A stretch of 61,660 bases of DNA from Psilocybe azurescens (GCA_023853785.1 JAJIRX010000237.1:1-61660); one strand, 5' to 3'. Positions 10,800-21,150 are shown, counted from the stretch's first letter. Notes: generated by a model from the sequence alone, not told the origin. Program-made: numbers and translations.

Positions 10800-12122
10800 C
10801 AGTACTTTACCATCCCCCACACAGTCCATATGGACTCCAGTGGACTCCACTGGACTTGCCTATATACTGAGTGTAAAAGGTAAACAGAGTCCAGTGGACT
10901 CCAGTGGATTCCACTGCACTTTAGTAGATCTTATACTATACATTGAATATGGACTAAAATAACTGTAGTCCACTGGAGTCCACTGGAGTCCACTGGACTT
11001 GACACAGTAAATAAATTCAATCTTAACATAAATTCAGATTAGTGGAATAAAGTATATTAATAACTATTTAATACATTACTACATATCTACATGCGAGGGC
11101 CAAGACAAAAGGAAGAAAAAGATAATAAAATAAAAAAATAAAAAAGGGGGAGCAGGAGCAGTACTTTACCATCGCATTGTCGTCCGTCGGGTCATCGGTA
11201 CCGCGTCCGTATCTGTCGCTGTCGCAGCTGCCATACCCGTCCTCGTCCTCGTCCTCGTCCCTGCCGTCTGCGTCTGTCCTTGTCCCTGTCACAGCCGCCA
11301 TCTGCGTCCGCATCCTCGTCCTCGTCCCTGTCGTCCCCGTCCGTCCTTGTCCCTGTCGCGTCCACGTCCACGTCGTTGTCGTTGTCCCTGTCGCGTCGTT
11401 GTCCCTGTCGCGTCCACGTCCGCGTCCTCGTCCTCGTCCTCATCCTCGTCCTCGTCCTCGGTCGTCAACCTCTGTCGGCGTCGGGTTGGCTGTCGCCTGG
11501 CTCCGACCAACGAGGTGGTGGTGGTGGTAGTCGGAAGAAAGGTTGGGGTCATTCATTTGATGGTTGTCGTGCTGATCGGCCAATGCCGGGCACGTGTGCG
11601 CGTCACATGTGCTTGTGAAATTTGACCCCGCAGACTGAACAAAATACAAAATTGTATCCATAGGGAGACTTTGCTCCCAAGTGTATTTAACTATTGTTTC
11701 ATTTAACTGTTATTTCATAGAGTTTATTTCAATTGATTTTACTCTTTTATTTTTGCAATTAATATTAATAACTAATGATCATACTTTGGATATTGTGTTA
11801 ATTATTGCATCCAGTGGACTCCAGTGGATTCAACTGGATTCCACTGGACTCCACTGGACTGTGCTAATAAATATATTATTTGTTGTTGTTCAGTGAATAT
11901 TTAAGCCCCAGTCCAGTGGACTCCAGTGGACTCCAGTGGACTTGACTGGACTCATAATCCACTGGACTGAGACTGGACTGAAAATTTGGCAGGAGTCCAG
12001 TGTGAGTCCAGTGGACTCCAGTGGACTGCAGTCCAGTTCCAGTCCAGTGGACTGGACAATCTGTCAGCCAGTTTGGCTGGACAGAGAGTCCATATGGATT
12101 GTGTGGGGAAAGGAAAGACCTC
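10800..12122. mobile_element. Non-autonomous hAT-like element, stutter family member A
   Basis: Flanked by the perfect 8 bp direct repeat CATCTGAC (10792-10799 and 12123-12130), the length made by hAT transposases. The left end is CAGTACTTTACCATCCCCCA; the right end read inward is GAGGTCTTTCCTTTCCCCAC. About 21 of 28 terminal bases match once aligned, and both continue into TCCATATGGACTC. Inside each end lie tandem self-complementary units TCCAGTGGA/TCCACTGGA (10830-10990 and 11810-12070). The core 11160-11640 is CpG-rich low-complexity DNA. It interrupts the Tc1 transposase at SDGRK. No transposase gene is present. The hAT assignment rests on the 8 bp duplication and ends, not on an encoded protein. 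Confidence 0.85.
11160..11520. repeat. CpG-rich (GTCCTC/GTCGTC)n low-complexity core of element A
   Basis: Degenerate short repeats of GTCCTCGTC, GTCCCTGTCGC and GTCCACGTC type, strongly pyrimidine-biased on the plus strand and dense in CpG. It is followed by CGGGTTGGCTGTCGCCTGGC, which recurs at about 30560 at the end of the larger core in member B. Open frames here (Ser/Pro/Arg or Asp/Arg/Thr rich) are composition artefacts. Confidence 0.85.
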
Positions 12123-12931
12123 CATCTGACCCCATACAATTGACTTTAGTCTCATCTGTAAAGCCAACCTTCTTCCAGTCATCAATGGTCCAGTGTAAGT
12201 GAGCCATTGCAAAGTCAATATGTTACCTCTTATGGCATTTGGAGAGTAGAGGTCATTTTTCTTGACTACAGCCTTTATTCCAATGTTTCAAAGGGCCTGG
12301 CAAACTGTTTTTGGTGTGAGAGACTGATTAATGACTTCTTTTAAGGTTTTTATAACCTCAACAGCATTTTCAACCTTGTGAGAAGTGATAAAACAGAGTG
12401 CATACTGTATATTGGAGGGTAAAGTTTCCAAAGACGGCCACCAGTGGACTTTGCAAGATCAAGACAGTGTTTGTTGCGGATACAATATATAGAGGACATG
12501 GAAACACCAGTAGTTGCTTCAATTTGATGAGCAGAATCTCCTTTATTAACAAGAAAGATAATGTGAGTGTGTTGGGCAATTGTAAGTCAGTGCATGGTGA
12601 AATGATAAGTTGGGGGTGTTGTAATCAATGTACAAGAGTATATATACTCTTTGCACTTGAATTATGTGATTTTATTTGTATATATTTGGTTATAATCAAC
12701 ATAGTTAGGTGATTTGACTGAGAGAAACAAAACTGTACCAATGTACTTATTTTATTAAACAATTTATAGTGTGGGAAAAAACCTGATTACATAATTTTTA
12801 TTATATAGTTAGATAGATAGTATCCAAGGCTACCTATCTTTAAAATTTCAAGACTCTAGCTTTTTAGCTCCCAAGTTATTCATGATTTATTAGAAATACT
12901 TAAAACATTGGTACAGTTTTGTCCCTCACTG

Positions 12932-13807
12932 TATTGTGCAAAATTTGTAGGCAGACAGACCTGATTACTGTCAAAAATAAATGTATGCTCATAGAGCCTG
13001 ATCTTTTGTGCTCTTCTATATTTTTATGAGCTATAAATATACTGACAGTACATAAGTAAATGCATGTAGGCTAGTACAGCATTGCTTTACAAGCTTATTT
13101 ATATGCAACAATAATTTATTCTGTAAAATTTTCAAGCAGACAGACCTGATTACAGTGACAAATATATGTAGAATCACAGAGCCTGATCTTGCATGTTCTT
13201 CTATATTTTTATATAATATAATTATATTGACTGTACATAAATCAATACATGTAGGTTTGTAGAACCTCACTGTACAAGCTCATTTAAATTTAATAGTAAT
13301 TAATTGTTCAAAATTTGTATGCAGACAGACCTGATTACAGTAACATATATATGTAGGCTCGTAGAGCCTGATCTTGCATGCTCTTCTATATTTTTATGAG
13401 CTATAATTATATTGATTGTACATAAATAAATGCATGTGGGCTAGCAGAGGATTGCTTTACGTACCCATTTATATGCAACAATAATTTATTGTGCAAAATT
13501 TGTCTGCAGACAGACCTGATTACAGTAACAAATATATGTAGGCTTGTAGAACCTGATCTTGCATGCTCTTCTATATTTTTATATGCTATAACTATATTGA
13601 CTGTACATAAATTAACACATGTAGGCTCATAGAACCTTGCTTTACAAGCTCATTTAAATGCAACAGTAATTTATTGTGCAAAATTTGTATGCAGACAGAC
13701 CTGGTTACAGTAACATATATAACTAGGCTCATAGAGCCTAATCTTGTTTGCTCTCATATATTTTCATGGACAAAAATATACTGACAGTACTTACATAAAT
13801 GTATGTA
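12932..13807. repeat. AT-rich satellite, period about 185 bp, middle block
   Basis: Continues the same array after Tc1 copy A: the sequence before 10010 joins directly to 12932 as ATAATTTATTGTGCAAAATT. Anchors GACCTGATTAC occur at about 12957, 13142, 13327, 13511 and 13698 (spacing 184-187). Units here are more alike than in the left block. Cut at TA 13806-13807 by Tc1 copy B. Confidence 0.9.
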
Positions 13808-14040
13808 CAGTGACTCAAAAACTGTCTGAATGTTTTTAAAATTGAACTTAAACTGACTATAATAACATGTAATTATAATGAAATTATATGATTTAGATTT
13901 TACTAGAAAGCCTTGGATCACAGCTTTCAGGAGATATAGCATATATTTGTATTTGTTTGGTTCATATATTATTATTAAATACTTTATAAAAATAACACAT
14001 CTGAACAGTTTCTTTGCAGCCTGTTGGAATATGGGTATTT

Positions 14041-15016
14041 ATATAAACTAGTACTTTGTGTGACCCCACTTTGCTTTCAAGACATCTAAAACTCTTCTAG
14101 ACATACTATTGATTGATTTCACATAGTCTTCCTTGGGTATTTTCTCCCACTCCTCCAGTATTCTGCCCTACAACTTCTGGATATCCTTTGGAGCATTTTT
14201 GTATTCTACAAAGCACATTTTGAGAATATGCCACAAATTTTCAATTTGGATTGAGATCTAGTTATTATGCTGGTCAGTCCACAAGCTCTATTTTATGGTC
14301 TTTAAGCTATTTCTGAGTCTTTTGGATGTGTGCTTGAGGTCATTATCTTGCTAAAAATGAAATCATCCTGATTAAGGTTGTAATACTCCAGAGTTTGGAA
14401 GACATAGTCATCCAAAATGCTTACATAGAGTTCTCCATACATCTTTGCTTCTATCCTGCACATGTAGCCAATACCACTTGTTGTTATACAACTCCAAATC
14501 ATCATATGTCCTTCTCCAAATTTGATGGGTTTCTACATGCTGAGTTGGAGAGGAGAACCAGCCTTTTCCTCACCTATTGCCTTACAACTGACCCAATTCA
14601 ATTGATCTTGGTCTTATCTGTGAACATAACATGTTTTCAGTCTTTTTTATTCAGTTTTCATACTTCTGGACAAATTTCAAGCAAGCCTTCCTATGGTTCT
14701 TAGGGAGAAATGGCTTTTTGATCTTGACTTGTGCTACAAGATCCTTTTTTGAGTGAATTTTGAATGGTTTAGATGGAGATAGATATGTTAGTGATAGTGG
14801 GAAGCTGACAGCAGAGTTGTGTGGAAGTACCAGCCTTTCCAGTGGAGACAAGTCAAACTAGGTGGCAGTGGTCATGGGGAGTGAGCTTAGAAAAATGGTC
14901 TTCATGATTGTTTTTCATCAATAACTCTATCTGAAAACATATCACCCAAATACTTGACTTCAAAACACCAAGTTTGACATCAGTTTTACAAATAGAATTG
15001 CCATTTTCTAGCATAA
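14041..15016 (-). pseudogene. Tc1-like transposase, decayed
   Basis: Read on the minus strand from about 15016, TPHDHCHLV and STGKAGTSTQL belong to the N-terminal DNA-binding part. They are followed by FTDKTKINWVS with the first catalytic Asp (near 14610), MMIWSCITTSGIGYM (14505), DNDLKHTSK (near 14340) and IENLWHILK (near 14245) with the last acidic position. It ends GHTKY near 14041. Several in-frame stops and frame changes separate these blocks. The gene's first codons may lie beyond the Harbinger, after 17779. It is inactive. Family membership is clear from the motif order. Confidence 0.75.
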
Positions 15017-15223
15017 GGGCCTGTTCGGCTGCACCATCTCGGATGGTAACTATACACAATCTCCTTATTTAGTAACTCGTGACTTGATTAGATAATACCC
15101 GTGACTTTGAGTGACATCAAAATCAATATCTGCTCTCTATCTATACATGCTGTTGCAATGCCTCCCTAGCCTCCCAGGGGCCTTACATATCACCAAAGAC
15201 TTGTTTTAAGCACTGTAGTACCT

Positions 15224-16430
15224 ATGCTACAGAGTGCTGCCCTCTCTGTATCCCTCTATGCTAGCCAATGGTACTGGAAACAAGACTATCATACCTCAGC
15301 TTTGACAGGAGCTGCCTGGGTTGAAGAACTGATTTATGGACATCCTGATCGCATTTGGAACTGCCTTGGAATGTGCGTGCATGTTTTTCTGGCACTTGTC
15401 AATGAGCTCTATCTTGCTGGACTAAAAGATTCATGACATGTATCTTTGCAGGAGAAAACTGCAATTTTTCTCTACACAGCAGTCACTGGACTTTCTGTTC
15501 ATCATGTTGGAGAGAGGTTCCAGCATTCAAATGAGACCATATCCAAGTAAGCATATTTATATTAGAAGGGATAAATATTAATAGCATGTTTAGATACTTC
15601 AAAGAAGTCCTTTTGCATTATCATCACCACCTTTTTATTGTGACAATGTCCAATTGCCAGCTGTTGGTGATCCTCCTCCATCTTACATTATCAGCAATCC
15701 AAAGTTCTATCACTTTTTCAAGGATGCCATTGGTGCAATGGATGGTAGCCACATTAGCTGCTGCCCATCTGCAGCTGAGCGGGATGTTTCATGCAATCAC
15801 AAAGGATTTGTTTCACAGAATACTCTGGCATGTTGTTCATTTGACTTCAGATTCCAGTACATTCTTAGTGGATGGGAAGGATCAGTAGCAGATGCTACAC
15901 TCTATCACAATGTCCGTGCAACTGATTTAAAAATTCCAGATGGAAAATTTTATTTAGCTGATGCAGGTTTTGGTGTATGTGATCATCTTCTTGTCCCATA
16001 TTGTGGCACTCGCTATCATCTTGCAGAATGGGGAAGAGCTTCTGTTTGGTATTTATCCATATTTTGTTTATTTCATCTTGAATACTGACCAGTTAATTTT
16101 AGGCCTGCAAACCCTCAAGAGCTCTATAATTTATGACATGCACAAGCACGTAATATTGTTGAGTGTGTATTTGGTGCTCTCAAAGAGAGATTCTCTATTC
16201 TCTCATCTGCACCTGAATATGGCATGGATATTCAAGCCCGTATTCCACCAGCAACTGCAGCAACACACAACTTTATTCTCAAACATGATTCACAAGAACA
16301 ACACAATATTCAAAATCATTGTGATAACAATCCGGGAAATATTTCTGCTGAACATGACTTTGGAACACTTGCCCATGCACCTCCTGATACAGCACAGAGA
16401 GCACGTGCAAAAGCAAAAGGGATAAAATAG
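15224..16430 (+). pseudogene. HARBI1-type (DDE_Tnp_4) transposase, disrupted
   Basis: An N-terminal WYWKQDYHTSALTGAAWVEE and a helix-turn-helix region (LSVHHVGERFQHSNETI) precede the nuclease core: first Asp in GAMDGSHI (15736), second Asp in GWEGSVADATL (near 15870), and probable catalytic Glu in ARNIVECVFGALKERF (near 16160). Introns are visible near 15548-15590 and 16050-16103. Lesions are TGA at 15434-15436, a one-base shift near 15613 and a TGA in NL-HAQAR near 16133. Both TGA codons sit where CGA (Arg) is plausible, so CpG transition is a likely cause. The product would cut DNA at the element ends with its SANT-like partner. Confidence 0.85.
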
Positions 16431-16531
16431 CTGAGGATATGTGGTCTAGCTACCAACAAATTCTTTATGAACGAGGGAGAAGGACATGTATTTGAGTAAT
16501 TAGACTGTATTTATTTATCTACATTCGGTAT

Positions 16532-17595
16532 TCAAAGAGAAACCCATTCCTTACAAAGCTCATCATCATCTCCTAAGAGCTGGTAGGATTCTGCAGCAAA
16601 TGGCTCAGTTGCAAAAATACCCAGAAGACAGGCCATTTGATGCTTATCCAACCAATCCTTCTCCTGTTCTAATGCCATTTTGATTGCTGTCTGTTTACAG
16701 ACTGGAGAAGGCTGAAGAGTTGACTTGGGAAAGGCATTTTCAAGTACAGTGGTCATACATTCAAATGTTGTGTTGAGATCTCTTATAGCCTTTGCTCCCT
16801 GATGACATACGATTTTTTTGCTACTTGTACTGGCAGGTAGAGGTGTTAGGCTGGCAGCTCGCTTACAACAAGAAGGAGGTAGGGAAGGAGGTAGAGAAGA
16901 AGGTAGAGAAAGGTCCTATTGCTTTTTGAGTAATTTTTGCAAGCACAAATGCAGTAGCACATACCTGAGTTTCCTCCTCCTCCTCCTCATCTCCATCCTC
17001 AGGGCCAACCTGAGTATCATCAGAGTCCCTAAGGTTTTCAGGCCAGGGTGGGCTAGACTCTCGAGCTGATGGTGGTGGTAAAGCCCTCTCCTCTGAAGTG
17101 ACACCTTGAGAGGCATGAAAGACATGGGTCCCCTTTGTGATCTTGTTTCCAAAAAGGTCAAAAATAGCGAGATGGATCCAGCCACAGTTGCAGAATGGAG
17201 AAGCCAAGGGATGGGCTAAGACATAGTCATCCCAAACACCCTTTTCTCAGGACTAATATCTGCACCCTTCTCATCATCCCATGACCATCCAGAATTGTTG
17301 CGAAGAGCATTGACAATTTCATACACAGTTTTCAACTGCAATTAATCAGAAAATAAAATACAAAAACAAGCCATAATACACTCACTGCCCTATACTTTGC
17401 TTTACAGGAGTTTGGGGTCTTCAATGCCCCTCGAAATGCAGCCTGATTAACATATGCAGCAGCAGTAACCCAGGTAGGGGCTTTAAAGTTCATTCCATCT
17501 CCTGCTTCGCTTTTGTGATCATTTAGGAATTCTAAAAGCCTGGTTTCATCGGCCTTTGACCAGTAAGCACGCTCCCCAGAGAGTTTGGGTGGCAT
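16532..17595 (-). pseudogene. Harbinger accessory protein, Myb/SANT-like DNA-binding
   Basis: Minus-strand ATG at 17595 starts MPPKLSGERAYWSKADETRL, a Myb/SANT-like helix pattern with conserved Trp. It continues to TPNSCKAKYRA before an intron that ends GCAG near 17342. The next exon (LKTVYEIVNALRNNSGWSWD) holds the rest of the domain. After it come an acidic stretch with a run of six Glu and a C-terminal block ending DDDELCKEWVSL at 16532. PIF/Harbinger elements need such a partner to import the transposase and bind the ends. A frame change near 17250 (between SPEK and GVWDDYVLA) breaks the gene. Confidence 0.75.
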
Positions 17596-18177
17596 GGAGA
17601 AGAAGAGATACAGAAAAAAGCCAGAAATACGATGTAATAAAAGATAAGACACAAAATCTCTACATTCCCCGCATATGGTCACAAATCAGTCACATTATCT
17701 AATCAAGTCGCGAGTTACTAAATAAGAAGATTGTGCATAGTTACCATCCGCCAGATGGTGCAGCCAAACAGGCCCTAAAGATGATGTTGGAGTATAATTT
17801 AAAGAGAGAGAATACATGACTGGGTAGTAGAGAATAATGGGCTATAAACTTGGAGGAATGTAAAGTTTCAGTCTTTGTTATATACCAACATGTTTTCATT
17901 CATTTGATATTTTTTTACATGTTTACAGTAACAAAAACCTTATTGTGTTAATTCCAACGGGCTGCAAAGAAACTGTCGGGATGTGTTATTTTTATAAAGT
18001 ATTTAATAATAATATATGAACCAAACAAAATATAAACATATGCTATATCTCCTGAAAGTTGTGATCCAGGGCTTTCCAGTACATTTTAAATCATGTAATT
18101 TCATAAGGATTACATGACATTATAGTCAATTTAAGTTCAATTTCAAAAACATCTGGTCAGTTTTTTGAGTCACTGTA

Positions 18178-18330
18178 GGCTCATAGAGTCTCACTATATA
18201 GGCTCAACTATACACAAAAGTAGGGAAGTTCAAAGTTGAGTGAACTAGGATTCAATCTTGTATTTCACAGCCTTACATAACATATTTTTAAGCTCTGCCA
18301 TGTCACTGGTCAGTGGTTATCATGCTGTTG
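18178..18330. repeat. Satellite remnant
   Basis: The first bases after Tc1 copy B (TAGGCTCATAGAGTCTCACTATATAGGCTC) match the satellite unit, showing that the array originally continued here. It then loses similarity before the hAT-like end at 18331. Confidence 0.6.
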
Positions 18331-18640
18331 CAGTACTTTACCATCCCCCACACAGTCCATATGAACTCCAGTGAACTCCAGTGGACTTGCCTATATACTA
18401 AGTGTAAAAAGGTGAACAGAGTCCACTGGACTCCACTGGACTCTGGTAGACTTGATACAGTAAATAAGTAGAAATCATAATAAATAGAGTCCAGTGGACT
18501 CTGTTTATCTTTTACACTTAGTATATAAGCGAGTCCACTGGACTCTGATAGACTTAATGCAATAAATAAATAAGTAGAAATCAAAATAAATAGAGTCCAG
18601 TGGAATCCACTGGACTCTGTTTATCTTTGAGTGCACTAGA
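18331..18640. mobile_element. Stutter-family member C, left end only
   Basis: Begins CAGTACTTTACCATCCCCCA like member A and shares the internal segment CTTGCCTATATACTAAGTGT. It then repeats self-complementary blocks AGAGTCCAGTGGACTCTG and AGTCCACTGGACTC, including an inverted copy of the CTATATAC...AGTGTAAAAG spacer that can form a large hairpin. No matching right end or 8 bp duplication was found. Part of it has been lost, or the right end lies beyond a later insertion. Confidence 0.7.
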
Positions 18641-18678
18641 CTTAATTAATGAAATAGAGAAAATTGTATAATATTTAT

Positions 18679-18855
18679 TTAATCTGAGAAATGCATTTCA
18701 TCATCACTACTATCTGTTGACTCACTATTTTCATCACTTTGGGTTGGCTGGCTGCTACTCTGGCTACTATTGCTACTTGCGCTGGATTCCTCGTCTTCAC
18801 TGCTTTCATCATCTATTGAGTCCTCATTTTGTAAAGATAATAACCTGCCAAGAAC
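18679..18855 (-). pseudogene. Acidic C-terminal coding fragment, family unknown
   Basis: The minus strand encodes a Ser/Asp/Glu-rich tail (NEDSIDDESSEDEESSASS ... DDEMHFSD) ending at a stop at 18679. It lies just outside the left end of the second Harbinger and inside the area where the right end of member C is missing. Low-complexity acidic tails like this occur in many nuclear and transposon proteins. No domain supports a function. Confidence 0.25.
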
Positions 18856-18956
18856 ATGGTTCACATGATAAACCAATATTGTATGTATAAACCAATTGAA
18901 AATTTTGGATGTCATTCCCTTTAAGATAGATTCATAGCCACCAAGCCAAGCATTAA

Positions 18957-20128
18957 GGGTCTGTTTGGTATCCATTATTTGCAATAAATATGAAAGTGTA
19001 TATAGATTTGATGGCAACTGGATTATTCTGATGGTTGCCAAATCAAGCATCACTGTCATGCATGCCTTATCAGTCAATCTCTGGGCATCTTATCGTTGCG
19101 TGCACCTTCCTCTATGCCTCCTCCATGGGAAATGTGGCAGCAACAGTTGATACTAGCTGCAGCATATATTTTCAATGTCATTGGTATTGCTACTACACTG
19201 TATGCCTCTCCACTGTATTGGAAACAGGACTATCACACCTCAAAGTTAACAGGGGCACAGTAGGTAGAAGAATTAATTTATGGCTATTCTGATCGTATTC
19301 ATACAGAGCTCAGGATAAATGTACATGTATTCCTGCTCCTAGTGGAGGAGCTACAGTCTCTCTGCCACCTCAAAGACAACAAGCATGTCTCCCTCAAGGA
19401 GCAAGTTGCTATTTTCCTGTATATGTCTGTGACTGGCATCTCAATCCAGCATGTTGGTGAACAATTTCAACGTTCAAATGAAACAATTTCAATGTAAATT
19501 TTTGCTAACAAACTGCCTCCCTTTAGCTAATTAATATAACAGGTATTTTTGAATGGTTCTTGATGCTCTATCATCAGGGCCATTCTACAAAAAATATGTT
19601 CAGCTTCCAGGTGTGAATGATCCAATATCAGATTACATTTGTCAATCAAAATTCAGCCCATGGTTTGACATGGCTATTGGAGCAATGGGCAGAACACACA
19701 TCAACTGTTGCCCTTCAGCAGAAGATCAACATGCTGCCAGAAATTGCAAAGGCACTGTATCCCAAAACTGCCTCACCTGTTGTTCATTTGCCATGAAGTT
19801 TGGTTACTTTGTCTGTGGATGGGAAGGTTCAGCTGCTGTTGCAACAATGTATGCCCAATCTCACCTCGATGACCTCACTATTCCTTCTGGAAAATTCTAT
19901 CTTGCCAATGCAGGATTTGGAGTTTGGGATTCCCTATTAGTTCCATATCAGGGTGTTTGTCATCACCTAGCAGAGTGGGGACAAGCTGATACAAGGTGCA
20001 TGTATATGTACTCTCTATTATCTCAAGGATTTAAAAATTTCAAGGCCAGCAAATCGTGAAGAGCTTTTTAATTTGCATCATGCTTCAGTACAAAATATTG
20101 TTGAATGGATATTTGGAGTAATGAAAAA
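18957..20128 (+). mobile_element. Second PIF/Harbinger copy, right end lost
   Basis: The left end GGGTCTGTTTGG resembles the first Harbinger end GGGCCTGTTCGG and follows a TTAA that could contain the 3 bp target. Transposase similarity runs to about 20128 and then stops inside the catalytic domain, where unrelated sequence begins. The accessory gene and right terminal repeat are absent. Identity to the first copy is limited, so this is a separate subfamily. Confidence 0.7.
19114..20128 (+). pseudogene. HARBI1-type transposase, decayed, first catalytic Asp lost
   Basis: An ATG at 19114 starts MPPPWEMWQQQLILAAAY. YWKQDYHTSKLTGAQ then meets a TAG near 19261 where the first copy has Trp. HLKDNKHVSLKEQVAIFLY and ISIQHVGEQFQRSNETI match the first copy. 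An intron near 19495-19542 leads to the core. There the first catalytic motif reads GAMGRTHI instead of GAMDGSHI, and the second reads GWEGSAAVATM instead of GWEGSVADATL, so the second Asp is lost too. The Glu region VQNIVEWIFGVMK remains, then similarity ends. It is inactive on several counts. Confidence 0.8.
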
Positions 20129-20847
20129 TGCTGGGGAATTCTTACACATTGAGATGTTTAGTGTGGGGTGTCTTTGTAATTGCCCAATACACAACACCCA
20201 ATCAAATATTTATATTGATCAGTTCGATTTGTGATGGTAAGCTTGTAAGGCTTATTACAATAACTAGTTTAGCAGAGTACAGACTTAGACAATTGCTCTG
20301 GGGTGATCACTAGTAGCTAGAGAACTCTTTTACAGGTGAGTACACACAAGGCACTGGAATAGTAAGGCAATCTCTCTATGTGAGGGTGATCACCAATATC
20401 AAGGGGATTGCCTTTGGGGGCGAGTGTACATGGGACACTTAACAGTTCTCTTTATAAAACCCAAACTCAAACTATCAAATACTATAAGCAATCATCCATA
20501 TTAACATATAGTAGATCCTTAGTTCCTATAAGCAACTGGGAACACTAGTCCACAGTCCTTAGTTTACTATAGGCAACATCCTGAAACAGTCATATTTCTC
20601 TGACAGTTGTCCCTAGTTACTATGAGCAATCACTAGCCTTTATAGGGTTCCCACCTGTACTTAACAATCCCCAGGGCAGTCTTACTATAGACAATTTTCT
20701 GAACAGTCAGAGTTCTCTGACAGTTGTCCCTGGTTACTATGAGTGATCACTAGCTATATAGGGTTCCAACCTGTACTTAACAATCCCCAGGGCAGTCCAC
20801 AGATGACTTATAAAAGCCTGCTTATCAAGTCTAATAGACCTGACATT
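20129..20847. repeat. Unassigned repeat with internal 109 bp direct duplication
   Basis: AT-rich DNA with two direct copies of a block of about 95 bp (20595-20688 and 20704-20798). Each contains CTCTGACAGTTGTCCCT, GTTACTATGAG and GTACTTAACAATCCCCAGGG. Related CTATAAGCAA/CTATAGGCAA motifs recur at 20480-20580. It may be a long terminal repeat or a non-autonomous element into which Copia copy 1 inserted. 25464-25671 would be its other flank. No coding sequence is seen. Confidence 0.5.
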
Positions 20848-21060
20848 TGTTGGAATGTGCTCGGACATTCCACACATTCATCTTGTAGATATTATTTTAT
20901 CTTATTAATTGTCTTACTAATAATCTCTCAGCCTCGGTTATACCATATATAGAAATATTTAGACGCTGGTAGAGTATCCTAGTTACAGTAGATACATGTG
21001 TATAAGTAGCTGCAAAGTTTGTACAATAAAATTAAGAATTCCAAACATAAATTGTCAATA
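20848..21060 (+). repeat. 5' LTR of Copia copy 1
   Basis: Direct repeat of 25251-25463. It contains ACCATATATAGAAATA (TATA-like) and GTACAATAAAATTAAG (possible polyadenylation region). The sequence immediately after (AGGTTATGGGCCCC, from about 21060) is in the position of the tRNA primer-binding site. Confidence 0.9.
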
Positions 21061-21150
21061 GGTTATGGGCCCCATGCCTGTACATTAAAACTCGTACTTG
21101 AATTCTCAACAGCCACACTCATCCTCATTTATTTTTAACTTGCAATCATT

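Larger units (their letters stand above)
10251..12594 (-). pseudogene. Tc1-like DDE transposase, interrupted by an insertion
   Basis: The minus strand encodes an N-terminal helix-turn-helix region (GDSAHQIEATTGVSMSSIY near 12550-12480), then FTDETKVN with the first catalytic Asp near 12160. Beyond the nested element come TVKFGGGSLMFWGCM, the second acid region NNDPKHKSKKA near 10530 and ADHNPIEHLW near 10460 with the DDE-triad third position. It ends GYTKY at 10251. Tc1 transposases cut and paste at TA. The gene is broken by the hAT-like insertion at 10800-12122, by a stop shortly after the N-terminal Met, and by frame changes near 10520 and 12300. It cannot make active protein. Confidence 0.85.
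10011..12931 (-). mobile_element. Tc1/mariner-type DNA transposon (copy A) carrying a nested hAT-like element
   Basis: Imperfect terminal inverted repeats of about 210 bp start CAGTGAGGGACAAAACTGTA at 10011 and end with the complement at 12931. A TA lies on each side, so the target site in the satellite can be read exactly. Without the nested insert (10800-12122 plus its 8 bp duplication) the element is about 1.59 kb, normal for Tc1. The single gene is on the minus strand. Confidence 0.92.
15017..17775. mobile_element. PIF/Harbinger DNA transposon, two-gene copy
   Basis: Terminal inverted repeats start GGGCCTGTTCGGCTGCACCA and end in the near-complement (TGGTGCAGCCAAACAGGCCC). Similarity extends inward about 80 bp (TATTTAGTAACTCGTGACTT). 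The 3 bp target duplication TAA (15014-15016 and 17776-17778) is typical of this superfamily. It carries the expected gene pair: a HARBI1-type transposase on plus and a Myb/SANT-like protein on minus, transcribed convergently. Both genes have lesions. Confidence 0.93.
13808..18175 (-). mobile_element. Tc1/mariner-type DNA transposon (copy B) carrying a nested Harbinger
   Basis: Starts CAGTGACTCAAAAACTGTCT and ends with the complement (CAGTTTTTTGAGTCACTG). Terminal inverted repeats run for about 220-235 bp, and a TA lies on each side (13806-13807, 18176-18177). Removing the Harbinger at 15017-17778 leaves about 1.6 kb. The terminal repeats differ from those of copy A, so this is a separate Tc1 family. 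Right of it the satellite resumes (TAGGCTCATAGAGTCTC). Confidence 0.92.

Noticed and set aside
11159..11175. Internal CAGTACTTTACCATC as the end of a further nested element in member A
   Set aside because: It matches the family end for 15 bp, but no partner end or 8 bp duplication exists around the core, and the equivalent position in member B shows only a diverged GTACAT. It may be a fossil of how the element formed.
11280..11660. Overlapping 80-117 codon frames in the core of element A
   Set aside because: Same composition artefact as in member B; no protein features.
5198..13807. Repeat arrays considered as CRISPR
   Set aside because: Units are contiguous with no unique spacers, one array is protein-coding, and the other is an AT-rich satellite in a eukaryotic context.
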